A DNA stretch of 64,000 nt from contig NZ_MIEK01000081.1 of the NCBI RefSeq assembly GCF_001742285.1, positions 51,871-115,870 of the forward strand, given 5' to 3'. This DNA is from Enterococcus rivorum. GTDB taxonomy: Bacteria; Bacillota; Bacilli; Lactobacillales; Enterococcaceae. The position numbers were made by a program, and so were the translations under genes. Under the pieces are notes generated by a model. It did no database searches. It was not told where the DNA came from and was given only the letters and a program-made list of their open reading frames with translations. Position 1 is the stretch's first letter. Each line of letters begins with the position of its first letter. Positions 46,890 to 56,300 of the stretch are shown here, in pieces.

Positions 46890-48816
46890 CTTTTCCCCTC
46901 TTCTCTTTTTTTTCAGGCTCTCTAGGCACAATTTTCACAACACTTCCTAATACTGCAAGGTTAAGCCCATTGATAATATCTTCCTCTACTTTCAATGTTG
47001 TATCTGAAACGGCTATTAAAATTACTATCCCTACTAAAATCAGTAAACTTAATGAAAAAACAATCAAAAAATATACACTCTTTTTTTTCCTTGTCGAAAC
47101 TGTATCATATTCGCTTTTTGATAGAATTGTTACACTATCTATTTTTATTGCCTTAGCAGCATTATCTTTAAATGTTTCTGCTACCAAATTGGCAAGTTCC
47201 GAAGATGTTTTAGGATTATTTGCTAAAATACTAATATTGATTACTTGGGAGTTCGTTGCATTTGTCACTTTAATCATTCGTCTTAGTTGAAGAACGTCAA
47301 ACTTCTTATCTATTTGATCCGACACTTTTTCTAGAATAAAAGGACTCTTTATTATCTCATTGTATGTATTAACAAGTTGTACATTCGCCTGAACTTCGGT
47401 ATTTTGTATTGTTTCCCCTTCGAAATTCTGTCTAACAATAACTTGAACTGTAGACTTATATTCACCTTTAATTCCAAATATCGTTAAAGTCATTCCTGCT
47501 ACAGTCATTGCAAAAAGTAGCGTCAGCAATAATTTTTTTTTTGCCATAACTATTTTATACATTTTTTCAAAATTTATCATGTCTTGCATCTTCTTATCTT
47601 CGCCTCCATAATCTTTCTCTGTTCCGCTGTTAATTGAAAGGCCTAATGTGAAGAAAAAGGCCATTCCAAAAGATGAACTAATAAAATTTTCTGTTATCGT
47701 AGAAGTAATAACATAAATCAATATCAATAAGCCAAATTCATTGCGCAGTTTATTCCCTTTTACCAATAGCAAAAAAAACAGAAAAATAACAATCATTAGA
47801 ATAATACCTATATATCCAAATTGGCCTAAAACCATCGCAATAAAACTATCTGTTAAATAATTCGGATTCTCCATTGTAAATCCAAATATTTTATTCATAC
47901 CCAATTCATTATATATCGGTGAATAATTTTTGATTGATTGATTTGAGCCATACATTGCAAAACCCGCACCTATCGGCAGATAGAGATTTGCAATCTGAAG
48001 GGCATTTTTATATAACAATGATCGCGCAGATGTGTCTGAAGAAATAAGCTTGTAAGCTATTGTATCCCAAAAGATAGGAATCAAGGATATTGTGCTGACC
48101 AGCAGGAATGTAATATTACTTTTAATACCTATCTTGCTTAGTATCAAAAGAACTAAATAAATCCCTAAAAATAAAAATCCTTTATCACGCGTTCCAAAAA
48201 TAACTATCACTGCTGCAAGCGTAATAAAAACATAATTTTTTGAATTTCTATTCATGTAAAAAACAATTAAACAAAAGACAGCTACACTTGTTAAATAGGT
48301 TGGATGAGAAAAAAATAGTTGTTGGGTCTCAATACCTAATCTGATTGAATTTGTGGGCCAGATTCGAATCACAAAATTTAAAATTAATGATAAAAATAAC
48401 CCTACTGTAATGATTTGTGCTAGTTTATTTAAACTATGCTGCAAATCCATAAAAAAGCCTTCGCTAAAACACATCCTTGCAAAAAAATAACAAACAATAA
48501 ATCTACTAAGTAGAATTATATCTAAAACTACACTTTGTAAACTTTGCTGCCCATTTAATACATAACTTACCCAGCCTGTAAAAATAAAAACAAAATATAT
48601 AATAATAATGATTTTTTCTTTCTTGTCTATTTTTACCGTCCTCACAACCAATTTCCTGAAAATTGATACAGTTATGATCGTGTAGACAATTTCATCTATT
48701 GGTAATTTCCCAAAAAAAGGAAATATAGTATTTAGTGCATTAGAAAATAGCCAATAAGTGATTAATAATAATGAAAGTGGTTTTAAATATTTTTCATAAT
48801 TTTTATTTCTGTTCAA
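46861..48816 (-). CDS. Fused Wzy polymerase and CpsC/Wzz chain-length adapter
   Basis: A 651-residue protein. Residues 1-400 are a Wzy-like O-antigen polymerase with about ten helices and a large loop near 265-320 (DTSARSLLYKNALQ and LPIGAGFAMYG). From Met410 a complete Wzz/CpsC adapter follows: a helix (about 428-450), an extracellular region (VQVIVRQNFEGETIQNTEV), a second helix (about 580-603) and a basic cytosolic tail. In relatives these are separate genes. The start is TTG 48816 behind GGAGGG. A GGAGG lies 13 bases before the Met410 codon, so some independent adapter may be made. No stop lies between. Confidence 0.85.
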   Translation of the reverse strand: MNRNKNYEKYLKPLSLLLITYWLFSNALNTIFPFFGKLPIDEIVYTIITVSIFRKLVVRTVKIDKKEKIIIIIYFVFIFTGWVSYVLNGQQSLQSVVLDIILLSRFIVCYFFARMCFSEGFFMDLQHSLNKLAQIITVGLFLSLILNFVIRIWPTNSIRLGIETQQLFFSHPTYLTSVAVFCLIVFYMNRNSKNYVFITLAAVIVIFGTRDKGFLFLGIYLVLLILSKIGIKSNITFLLVSTISLIPIFWDTIAYKLISSDTSARSLLYKNALQIANLYLPIGAGFAMYGSNQSIKNYSPIYNELGMNKIFGFTMENPNYLTDSFIAMVLGQFGYIGIILMIVIFLFFLLLVKGNKLRNEFGLLILIYVITSTITENFISSSFGMAFFFTLGLSINSGTEKDYGGEDKKMQDMINFEKMYKIVMAKKKLLLTLLFAMTVAGMTLTIFGIKGEYKSTVQVIVRQNFEGETIQNTEVQANVQLVNTYNEIIKSPFILEKVSDQIDKKFDVLQLRRMIKVTNATNSQVINISILANNPKTSSELANLVAETFKDNAAKAIKIDSVTILSKSEYDTVSTRKKKSVYFLIVFSLSLLILVGIVILIAVSDTTLKVEEDIINGLNLAVLGSVVKIVPREPEKKEKRGKDGRRRRKKS

Positions 48817-48946
48817 AAATTCCCTCCCTCCTTCCTTCTCCTAAACCTCAATTATAGTCTAGCTTCACTATATCACCTTCCACGAATACTTCATAATCTT
48901 ATACTTGCTTGTTCACCAAACATTCATTTAAAACAAAATATGTACT

Positions 48947-48972
48947 ACATATTATCTTTTTATATAATATGT
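48947..48972. repeat. Perfect inverted repeat in the gap before the polymerase gene
   Basis: ACATATTAT and ATAATATGT form 9-base arms around 8 bases, in the 219-base gap between the GT4 gene and the polymerase gene. A TATAAT box at about 48853-48858 on the minus strand may give a second promoter for the downstream genes, but its -35 is poor. Confidence 0.4.
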
Positions 48973-49035
48973 ATTATTTAATTTTGTTAATATATTCAAT
49001 TAAATTTAATATCTTACTTTTTTGAACCTATTTGC

Positions 49036-50094
49036 TCAACTAGAATATTCAATTCTCATTAAATCATTGTAGATTTTATAAAACAGACTCTTTTGATTAT
49101 TGATTGAAAACTGATTTTCTATTGTTTTAAATGATTCTTCACTGTAAGCAACACGCATAGCTTTATTATTTGCTAACTCAATGATCGCTTCCTTCAGATC
49201 CTCTTGTTTACCAGGTCTTATTAATACACCATTTTTCCGATTTTCTATTAGCTCAGGAATTCCCCCCACAAAAGTGCTGATGTTAGGGATACCTTGTGCC
49301 ATTGTTTCCAAGATTGCCATAGGTAACCCTTCTTGGTAAGAGGGTAGAATATGCATCATAGCCTTTCTATAAATAGCTGGTTTATCTTCTTCACTTACCC
49401 AACTCTTTACAATGACGTTCTCGAGATGTCCTTCAGTAATAATTTTTTTAATTTTAACAATATCTCCATTGCCATATAAACAAATAGAAGTCTCTGGTAT
49501 CTCTGTTTGAAGTGCAGAGGCAATGTCTAGAATATCATATACACCTTTTCTTTCGCCAATGTTCCCGAAAAATATTATATCTTTAGCCTCTTTATTGTAG
49601 AGATTTTTTTGCGGCACAGAGACACAATTTTTAATAACTTCAATATTCTTTGTCGTAATTTGTGAATAAAACTCTTTCCAACTTTCACTGAGAACAACTA
49701 AAATATCAGCTTTGTTTAATACATACTGTACATATTTTTTACGAAATACTGAGCCTTTTTCATAAAATTTTTCAAATTGAGAACCATGCATATGTAAAAT
49801 TATTTTAAGTTTGAACATTTTTCCTAACATTAAATAGAGTGACTTTCTGTAAAAACTACCATATTGAGCAACATGAATGTGAAGAATATCAGGTTTTTCA
49901 GCTCTTATAAAAAATGGAAACCTTAAAATGCCGAAAATGGTGTTCAGCAGGTGATGAAAAGAACTACCTTCTTTCCAAGTAATGTAATCTAATATTTCTA
50001 TAGATGGATCACCAAAATATTCTACGAAATTGTTTATCACAGATGCGATGCCACCTTTTGCATTTTTATCTGGACCAACCATTACTATCTTCAT
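49036..50094 (-). CDS. Glycosyltransferase family 4
   Basis: A 352-residue GT-B enzyme, probably transferring a sugar from a nucleotide donor to the growing lipid-linked unit. The N-terminal domain opens MKIVMVGPDKNAKGGIASV. The donor-binding motif SYQEGLPMAILETMAQGIP carries the conserved Glu residues. Donor and linkage cannot be read. I chose ATG 50094 behind AAAGGTG; the upstream GTG start would overlap the WecG gene. Confidence 0.92.
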   Translation of the reverse strand: MKIVMVGPDKNAKGGIASVINNFVEYFGDPSIEILDYITWKEGSSFHHLLNTIFGILRFPFFIRAEKPDILHIHVAQYGSFYRKSLYLMLGKMFKLKIILHMHGSQFEKFYEKGSVFRKKYVQYVLNKADILVVLSESWKEFYSQITTKNIEVIKNCVSVPQKNLYNKEAKDIIFFGNIGERKGVYDILDIASALQTEIPETSICLYGNGDIVKIKKIITEGHLENVIVKSWVSEEDKPAIYRKAMMHILPSYQEGLPMAILETMAQGIPNISTFVGGIPELIENRKNGVLIRPGKQEDLKEAIIELANNKAMRVAYSEESFKTIENQFSINNQKSLFYKIYNDLMRIEYSS

Positions 50095-50096
50095 TA

Positions 50097-50882
50097 TTAA
50101 TTGCACCTTTCTAAAAATGATCTCCTCTTTTTTTTTGCATATTCTTTTATCAATAAAATAAGAAACTTACCATTTCCAAAAAAATAACGGTGAAACATTC
50201 TTTTTGGTTCATTGATAAATCGGTAAAGCCATTCCAGCCCATACTTCTGAAAAATGCCAGGTGCTCTCTTGGTTACTCCAGATAAAATGTCAAAACTCCC
50301 GCCAACACCCATTAAAAAAGGGATATTAAGTTTACTTTCATTGTTGTTAATCCAATATTCTTTCTTTGGGCTAGAAAATGCTACAAATAAAACATCTGCT
50401 TTAGATTCATTCATATTTTTTACAATGTCATCGTTATCTTTACTTTCAAAATAACCATTTCGAAAACCAGCAATTTGCAATTTTGGATAATCTCTTTTTA
50501 TGTTCTTAATCATGCAATGCAAAGACTCTTCTTCTGCTCCAAAAAAATATGCTCGATAACCGTTTGTTTCGCAAATTTTTAGAAGATTTATAAACAGGTC
50601 AACTCCAGTTACTCGTTCTGGAATATTCACACCTAATACTTTTCCAGCTAACAAAATTGAGCTTCCATCGGCATTAACTAAGTTAGCTTTATCTACAATC
50701 GCTTCTAAACAAGAATCTTTGTTTATTAAATTGACTTTGTGAGCATTGATAGACACATGGTGAATCTTCGTTCGTTTTTCTATGCTCTCTTCGATTATTC
50801 TTAGTGTTTCTTTCATTGTCAAACAGTTAATATTGATGTTAAAAATTTTTTTTTTCTCATTGATTTCAGCATCCATCCGCAT
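50097..50882 (-). CDS. WecG/TagA/CpsF-type glycosyltransferase
   Basis: A 261-residue GT26 enzyme that transfers ManNAc or ManNAcA to undecaprenyl-PP-GlcNAc. The motif VNADGSSILLAGKVLG with the conserved Asp and the region AFSSPKKEYWI are typical. The C-terminal GLEWLYRFINEPKRMFHRY region fits the family. A UDP-ManNAc-type dehydrogenase gene in the same operon favours ManNAcA as its sugar. ATG 50882 has AAGGA upstream. The gene overlaps the end of the sugar transferase gene by 17 bases. Confidence 0.92.
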   Translation of the reverse strand: MRMDAEINEKKKIFNININCLTMKETLRIIEESIEKRTKIHHVSINAHKVNLINKDSCLEAIVDKANLVNADGSSILLAGKVLGVNIPERVTGVDLFINLLKICETNGYRAYFFGAEEESLHCMIKNIKRDYPKLQIAGFRNGYFESKDNDDIVKNMNESKADVLFVAFSSPKKEYWINNNESKLNIPFLMGVGGSFDILSGVTKRAPGIFQKYGLEWLYRFINEPKRMFHRYFFGNGKFLILLIKEYAKKKRRSFLERCN

Positions 50883-51477
50883 CTACCGTCATCCTTCTAA
50901 TTGTTTTTAAAATAATGACAACATTCAACGCAATTGATCTCTCACAAATATACTTCAAATCTAATTGAACCATTTCATGAAAATCTACATTATTTCTTCC
51001 ACTCACTTGCCAAGGTCCTGTACATCCCGGATTTATAGTCAAACGTTGCTTTTCTATAGTTGTATAAGCATTGTATTCTGCAATTAGAGGTGGTCGCGGA
51101 CCTACTATCCCCATCTCTCCTTTTAGCACATTTACTAACTGCGGCAACTCATCTAAGCTATACTTTCTCAAGATTTTCCCAACAGACGTCACTCTTGGGT
51201 CATTTCTTATTTTAAATAGCGGTCCTGACATTTCGTTTTCGCTAGTCAATTCTTCCAACTTTTTTTCTGAATTTGAATGCATTGTTCTCAATTTATACAT
51301 CCAAAAATATCGGCCATTTTTCCCGACCCTTTTTTGTTTAAAAAAAACTGGCTCTGTCGGTTCTGCTAATTTTATTGATACTATGCAGATTAAAATTATT
51401 GGAAAAAGAACTAACAATAGAATCGTTCCAAAAAATAGATCAAAAATCCTAAAAATATATTCTTTATTCTGATTCAT
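50866..51477 (-). CDS. Initiating undecaprenyl-phosphate sugar phosphotransferase
   Basis: A 203-residue bacterial sugar transferase (PF02397) of the short monotopic kind. An N-terminal reentrant helix (about 12-32) is followed by the catalytic domain: MYKLRTMHSNSEKKL, IRNDPRVTSVGKILRKYSLDELPQL (Asp-Glu pair), GEMGIVGPRPPL and CTGPWQVSGRN. It moves a sugar-1-phosphate onto the lipid carrier to start each repeat unit. It is shorter than WbaP, as expected for PglC-like enzymes. Confidence 0.94.
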   Translation of the reverse strand: MNQNKEYIFRIFDLFFGTILLLVLFPIILICIVSIKLAEPTEPVFFKQKRVGKNGRYFWMYKLRTMHSNSEKKLEELTSENEMSGPLFKIRNDPRVTSVGKILRKYSLDELPQLVNVLKGEMGIVGPRPPLIAEYNAYTTIEKQRLTINPGCTGPWQVSGRNNVDFHEMVQLDLKYICERSIALNVVIILKTIRRMTVDADGC

Positions 51478-51505
51478 TTTATATTTTCCTTTCTACATGC
51501 TCTTT

Positions 51506-52750
51506 TTAATCCGGTAAATTTCCCATATGATAATAGGTTACTTCTTCACTGAAATCCGGAAAAATATTTCTAGTGTCGAACACTATTTTTTGATTCATCC
51601 TCTTCAAGTGTTCATCAGTGAATTGTTTGAACTCATCATGATCTGTTAAGATTAACATTAAATCAGCTCCACTTACTGTTTTAAGTAAATCATTCCTGCA
51701 ATCAGCCGGTTTGACATATGGATCAAATACATTCACTGTAAATTGATTGCTTAGTTCTTGATAAATTTTAACAGCTGGACTTTCACGAACATCGTCAACA
51801 TTGCCTTTATAAGCCAAACCCATTAATGCAATCCTGTTACCCTTAGATTTTTCCATCAGCCTCTTTACCTTATCAACAATAAACATTGGCATTGTACTAT
51901 TAATCTCTCTTGCCTTCGATATCATTTGAGCTTGTTGAGGTGATTCAGCGATGATAAAATAAGGGTCTACTGCTAAACAATGTCCACCTACTCCTGGACC
52001 GGGAGAGTGAATATTTACGCGTGGATGTTTGTTGGCTAAATCAATAATTTCTAATGCATTTAAATTTAGTTCATCAGAAATTTTAACCAGCTCATTTGCT
52101 AAAGCAATATTGACATCTCTAAATGTATTCTCCATTAATTTTGACATCTCAGCACTTGAAGCCGAGGCTCCTAATAGTTGCCCTCTAACGAAGAGGTTAT
52201 AGATATCCTTAACCCTACATGTACACTTTTCAGTAACTCCTCCAATAATACGATCATTTTCTACCAACTCTCTGAAAATGTTCCCAGGTAATACTCTTTC
52301 TGGACAGTGAGCTAAGTATATGTCTTTTCCTATTTCATATCCTTCTGCTTCAATTATTGGCTGTAAAACTTTCTCAGTCGCTCCCGGATAAATTGTTGAT
52401 TCAATAATTATTGTGTTCCCCTTCTCTAAATAAGGCAGAAGACTAATCAACGCCTTTTCAACATACCCGAGATCGCAAGACTTGTACTTATCATGTTTGT
52501 TCGGGGTAGGAACCGCAATGATAAATACATCTGATTTCTCAATAGTTGCGCTTGCTCTAAACCGTTTGTTCTGCCACACATCAATATATATTTCGTATAA
52601 ACCCGGTTCTTCAATATGGACTTCTCCTGCATTTAACTTTTCAATGACGGTCTCATCTATGTCAACGCCAACCACTTCTTGTCCATAATTTGCGAAAGTT
52701 AGGGCTGTTGGTAAACCAATGTATCCTAAACCTAATACTGTCAACTTCAA
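51506..52750 (-). CDS. UDP-ManNAc-type nucleotide-sugar dehydrogenase
   Basis: A 414-residue NAD-dependent enzyme that oxidises a UDP-sugar at C6 to the uronate. NAD site VLGLGYIGLPTA, then AHCPERVLPGN and RIIGG, and the catalytic Cys in GPGVGGHC. The CPERVLPG form is shared with UDP-ManNAc dehydrogenase (WecC) rather than UDP-glucose dehydrogenase (Ugd). It would make the donor for the WecG-type transferase. No 2-epimerase gene is in the window, so the UDP-ManNAc must come from elsewhere. It leads the capsule operon proper. Confidence 0.92.
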   Translation of the reverse strand: MKLTVLGLGYIGLPTALTFANYGQEVVGVDIDETVIEKLNAGEVHIEEPGLYEIYIDVWQNKRFRASATIEKSDVFIIAVPTPNKHDKYKSCDLGYVEKALISLLPYLEKGNTIIIESTIYPGATEKVLQPIIEAEGYEIGKDIYLAHCPERVLPGNIFRELVENDRIIGGVTEKCTCRVKDIYNLFVRGQLLGASASSAEMSKLMENTFRDVNIALANELVKISDELNLNALEIIDLANKHPRVNIHSPGPGVGGHCLAVDPYFIIAESPQQAQMISKAREINSTMPMFIVDKVKRLMEKSKGNRIALMGLAYKGNVDDVRESPAVKIYQELSNQFTVNVFDPYVKPADCRNDLLKTVSGADLMLILTDHDEFKQFTDEHLKRMNQKIVFDTRNIFPDFSEEVTYYHMGNLPD

Positions 52751-52777
52751 AATGTATCAATCCTTCTATATTTTCAT

Positions 52778-53221
52778 TTATTTAGCATTTTTTACGTCCA
52801 AATCCCAACTCACTTTTTTTTCACCTTCTAGCTCATATACTAAATGGATTTTATCCAACGTTTTAGGAACTTTAAAATAAATATTGCCTTTTAGTTCTTT
52901 TCCAGGTTCAATCTCTCCATTTAGACTTTCTAAATCAGTCAAAGCTTCTATTTTTTTTCCTTCCGATTCTAGATAGAATTCAAAAGAACCGACTCCATCA
53001 GCTTTTTTTCCCTTGTTTAAAACTGAAAGATTTATTTTTACTGTTTGATCATTCTTTTCTACTTTTTCTTTCGAAACTTCTTTAACTTCAAGTTGTTTGT
53101 TTTCTAATATTTTGACATTGCTAACTTTTTCTTTCGATGATTCTGTGGTTTTACTTGAAACTTGTGAACATCCAACAAAAAAAATCACCAAAAAAAGTGA
53201 ACATAAAATTATTTTATTCAT
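52778..53221 (-). CDS. Small lipoprotein with DUF4352-like fold
   Basis: A 147-residue lipoprotein with lipobox FVGC (Cys18) and a Lys/Glu-rich linker. A beta-sandwich domain follows (about 55-145) of the kind often found in DUF4352 proteins, with SVLNKGKKADGVGSFEFYL as core. It lies 27 bases upstream of the dehydrogenase gene, so it may be co-transcribed with the capsule genes. Its leader carries two inverted repeats, one holding the ribosome binding site. Confidence 0.78.
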   Translation of the reverse strand: MNKIILCSLFLVIFFVGCSQVSSKTTESSKEKVSNVKILENKQLEVKEVSKEKVEKNDQTVKINLSVLNKGKKADGVGSFEFYLESEGKKIEALTDLESLNGEIEPGKELKGNIYFKVPKTLDKIHLVYELEGEKKVSWDLDVKNAK

Positions 53222-53224
53222 AAT

Positions 53225-53299
53225 TGGTCCTCTCCAATTTAGCTGGACATTACAAGGTGGATCATTTGAAAATCCGTTCTTTCACTTGTAATGTCCAGC
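53225..53299 (-). promoter_or_regulatory. Structured leader of the lipoprotein and capsule transcript
   Basis: Arms of 17 bases with a single bulge (GCTGGACATTACAAG... and ...CTTGTAATGTCCAGC, 53242-53299) lie just ahead of a small hairpin AATTGG-AGAGGA-CCAATT (about 53226-53243), which holds the Shine-Dalgarno GGAGAGG partly in its loop, 7 bases before the ATG. No T run follows the large stem, so it is a leader structure rather than a classical terminator. Confidence 0.55.
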
Positions 53300-53378
53300 A
53301 ATTATTCATTATTTATTTATTTTGGCTAGAAAACTAGTCTATCATTTCTGCAACTAATTCTTTAAAAACTGCTATTTG

Positions 53379-56300
53379 TTAGAAAGATTTTGCAGAACTA
53401 ATCACATTCACCTGTTGTCTTGCTAATTCAGCACCGTTTGCATCATATAAAACTGCATAGACAACATCTGTTGTTTTGGTGATTTTCCCTTTAGCGTAAT
53501 ATGAGAAGTTACCGCCAGATGCAGGGACTGTACCCAACAATGTACCATTAACGATTAGTCCTGATTTTGCTACATTTGCACCCGTCCATTTCCCTGTAAC
53601 CGTTGTTGATTTCAGGATATTATAGTCATCTACTGTCGTAAAGGACGCCGTTTCTACAGGAGCTGCAGAATTAATCACTTTTACTTGTTTTCTTTGTAAT
53701 TCAGCACCGTTTGCATCATATAAAACTGCATAGACAACATCTGTTGTTTTGGTGATTTTCCCTTTAGCGTAATATGAGAAGTTACCGCCCGCTGTTGTAT
53801 TTGTACCTAGTAACGTACCATTAACGATTAGGCCTGACTTCGCTACATTTGCACCTGTCCATTTCCCTGTAACCGCTGTTGATTTCGCTACATCATAGTC
53901 GTCTAAGCTCGTAAACGGACCTTGCTCTGCGGAGTTTACAATTGTTACTTGTTGTTCGTCCAATTTTTTTCCAGCTACATCATAAGCAACAACGCTTGCT
54001 TGATCACTTACACTAGTAATTGCATTATTTACTAACACGTTAAATGTTTGACCCGAACTATTTACATTCGATTTTTGTCCTTCCACACCATTGACTTTTA
54101 AGGCTACTTGAGTTACTGCACCTGTGTAAGTTCCGGTAATTGAAGCGCCTCCCAATGTATAGCTGCTCGGAAGAACTGTTCCCGTACTCGAATCAGTAAC
54201 ATTCACTTGTTGTCTTGCTACTTCAGTGCCGTTTGCATCGTATAGAACGGCATAGACTACATCCGTTATCTTCGTGATTTTGCCTTTAGCATAGTATGAG
54301 AATTTACCACCAGATGTTGCATTCGTACCCACTAAAGTATCATTAACGATTAGTCCTGATTTTACTACATTTGAACCTGTCCATGTTCCTGTAACTGTAG
54401 TTGCTTTTGATAAGTCATAGTCATCTACTTGCGTAAACGATGCTGTCACAATTGGGTCTGTCAAAGTAACAGATTCTTCGACTAATTTGTTTCCTTCGCT
54501 ATCATAACCAACTACACTTACTGTATCAGTTTTACTGTTTATTACTCCCTTACCAGTAAGATTGAAGGTTCTAGTTTTATCAATTCCCACTGTTTCTTTC
54601 TCTACACCATTTACTTCTAAACCAACTGTTGCAATATTGCCCGTTACAAAACCTGTAACATATTGTGCACCTATTTGATAAGATGCAACGTCTAATGTGG
54701 ATTGCTCATTGACAGTCACATTAATTTCTGAAACTTGTTGATCGTTGCTATCATAGCCAATGACTTTTACAATATCCGTAGGGTCTGTAATCAAACCTGC
54801 TACACTACATTTAAAAGTATTATCTGTTGCATTTACAGAAATTTTACTTTGAAGTTTTCCATTGATGGATACAGCCACTTTGGTGATGTCTCCTGTAGCA
54901 GTACCTGTAATGTCTGGATTTCCGATTGTATATTCATTAACTGTTAATGTACCAACTAATGGTTCTACAATTGTTACTTGTTGTTCGTCCAGTTTTTTCC
55001 CGGCTTCATCATAAGCAACAATACTTGCTTGATCACTTATATTAGTAATTGCATTATTTACTAACACGTTAAATGTTTGATCTGAACTGCTTACATTCGA
55101 CTTTTGACCTTCCACACCATTGACCTTTAAGGCTACTTGAGCTACTGCACCTGTGTAAGTTCCCGTAATTGAAGCGCCTCCCAATGTATAGCTGCTCGGA
55201 AGAACTGTTCCCGTATTCGAATCAGTGATATTCACTTGTTTTCTTGCTAGTTCAGTACCGCTTGCATCGTATAGAACGGCGTAGACTTCATCTGTCGGTT
55301 TCGAAATTTTCCCTTTAGTGTAGTAAGAGAAGTTACCGCCAGATGTTGGATTTGTACCCAATAAAGTACCGTTAACGATTACTCCTGATTTCGCTACATT
55401 TGAACCAACCCATGTCCCTGTAACCGTTGTTGCTTTGGCCAAATCATAGTCATCTACTTTTGTAAACGATGCTGGAACTGCTAATACTGGTACTCTCAAA
55501 TTAGTAAATGCTGTTGTTCCACTAACCAGTAGTTGCCCACTAACTTGAACTGTATCAGTCAATTTGGTTATTTTGCCAGCAACATTTACTGAGAAAGAAC
55601 CATCAGCGTTTACAGGAACATCCTGCGCTACCCCAGAACCGTTAACATAAACAGAAACAACTTTTGCACCCGTTGTTCCAACATGCCCTGTTAATACAGC
55701 ATCACCTAAATAATACGGATCCGCTGTGGCATTTTCTTTGATTGCAATAGATGCTGTTGCTAACTGTTTCCCTGTAGAATCATAAGCAATAACACTTACG
55801 TTAGCATTTGAAGAAGTAATTAAGCCACCTACTGGTAATGTAAAGGTTCCCCCCGTAACTGAAACCTTTGGCTGGGTTACTCCATCCACACTTAATGCTA
55901 CTTGTGCTACATCTCCTGTAAATTTACCAGTGATATTGGGAGTACCGAATGTATACGCATCAGGCGTAATCGTTCCCGCTGTTGCTGCTAAAAGAGTAAC
56001 TTTATCATTAAAAGTTTGAGTGACAAACGTGTTAGTTGTCGAACCGTCCACATATAGCACTCCCGGCGTAAGGGCAGTAATTAAAGTACTCGAAATAGGA
56101 ATCGAGAAAGTTCCGTCAGCGTTTACCGCAACTGATGCACTATTTGTTGAAGCACCTGTCCCTGTAGCATAATATCTAGATCGAACAAATTTAGTTGTAG
56201 TATTTGAATTTATTTTCCCAGTAATTACTGTATCTCCCAATCGATATGGATTAATCGTTTCACCTTGATATAGAACCACACTTTTTTCATCCAATTGTTT

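Noticed and set aside
53390..55470. A CRISPR-like array suggested by repeated short DNA blocks
   Set aside because: The repeats are about 250 bases, in frame, and encode protein modules; there are no short spacers and no cas genes.
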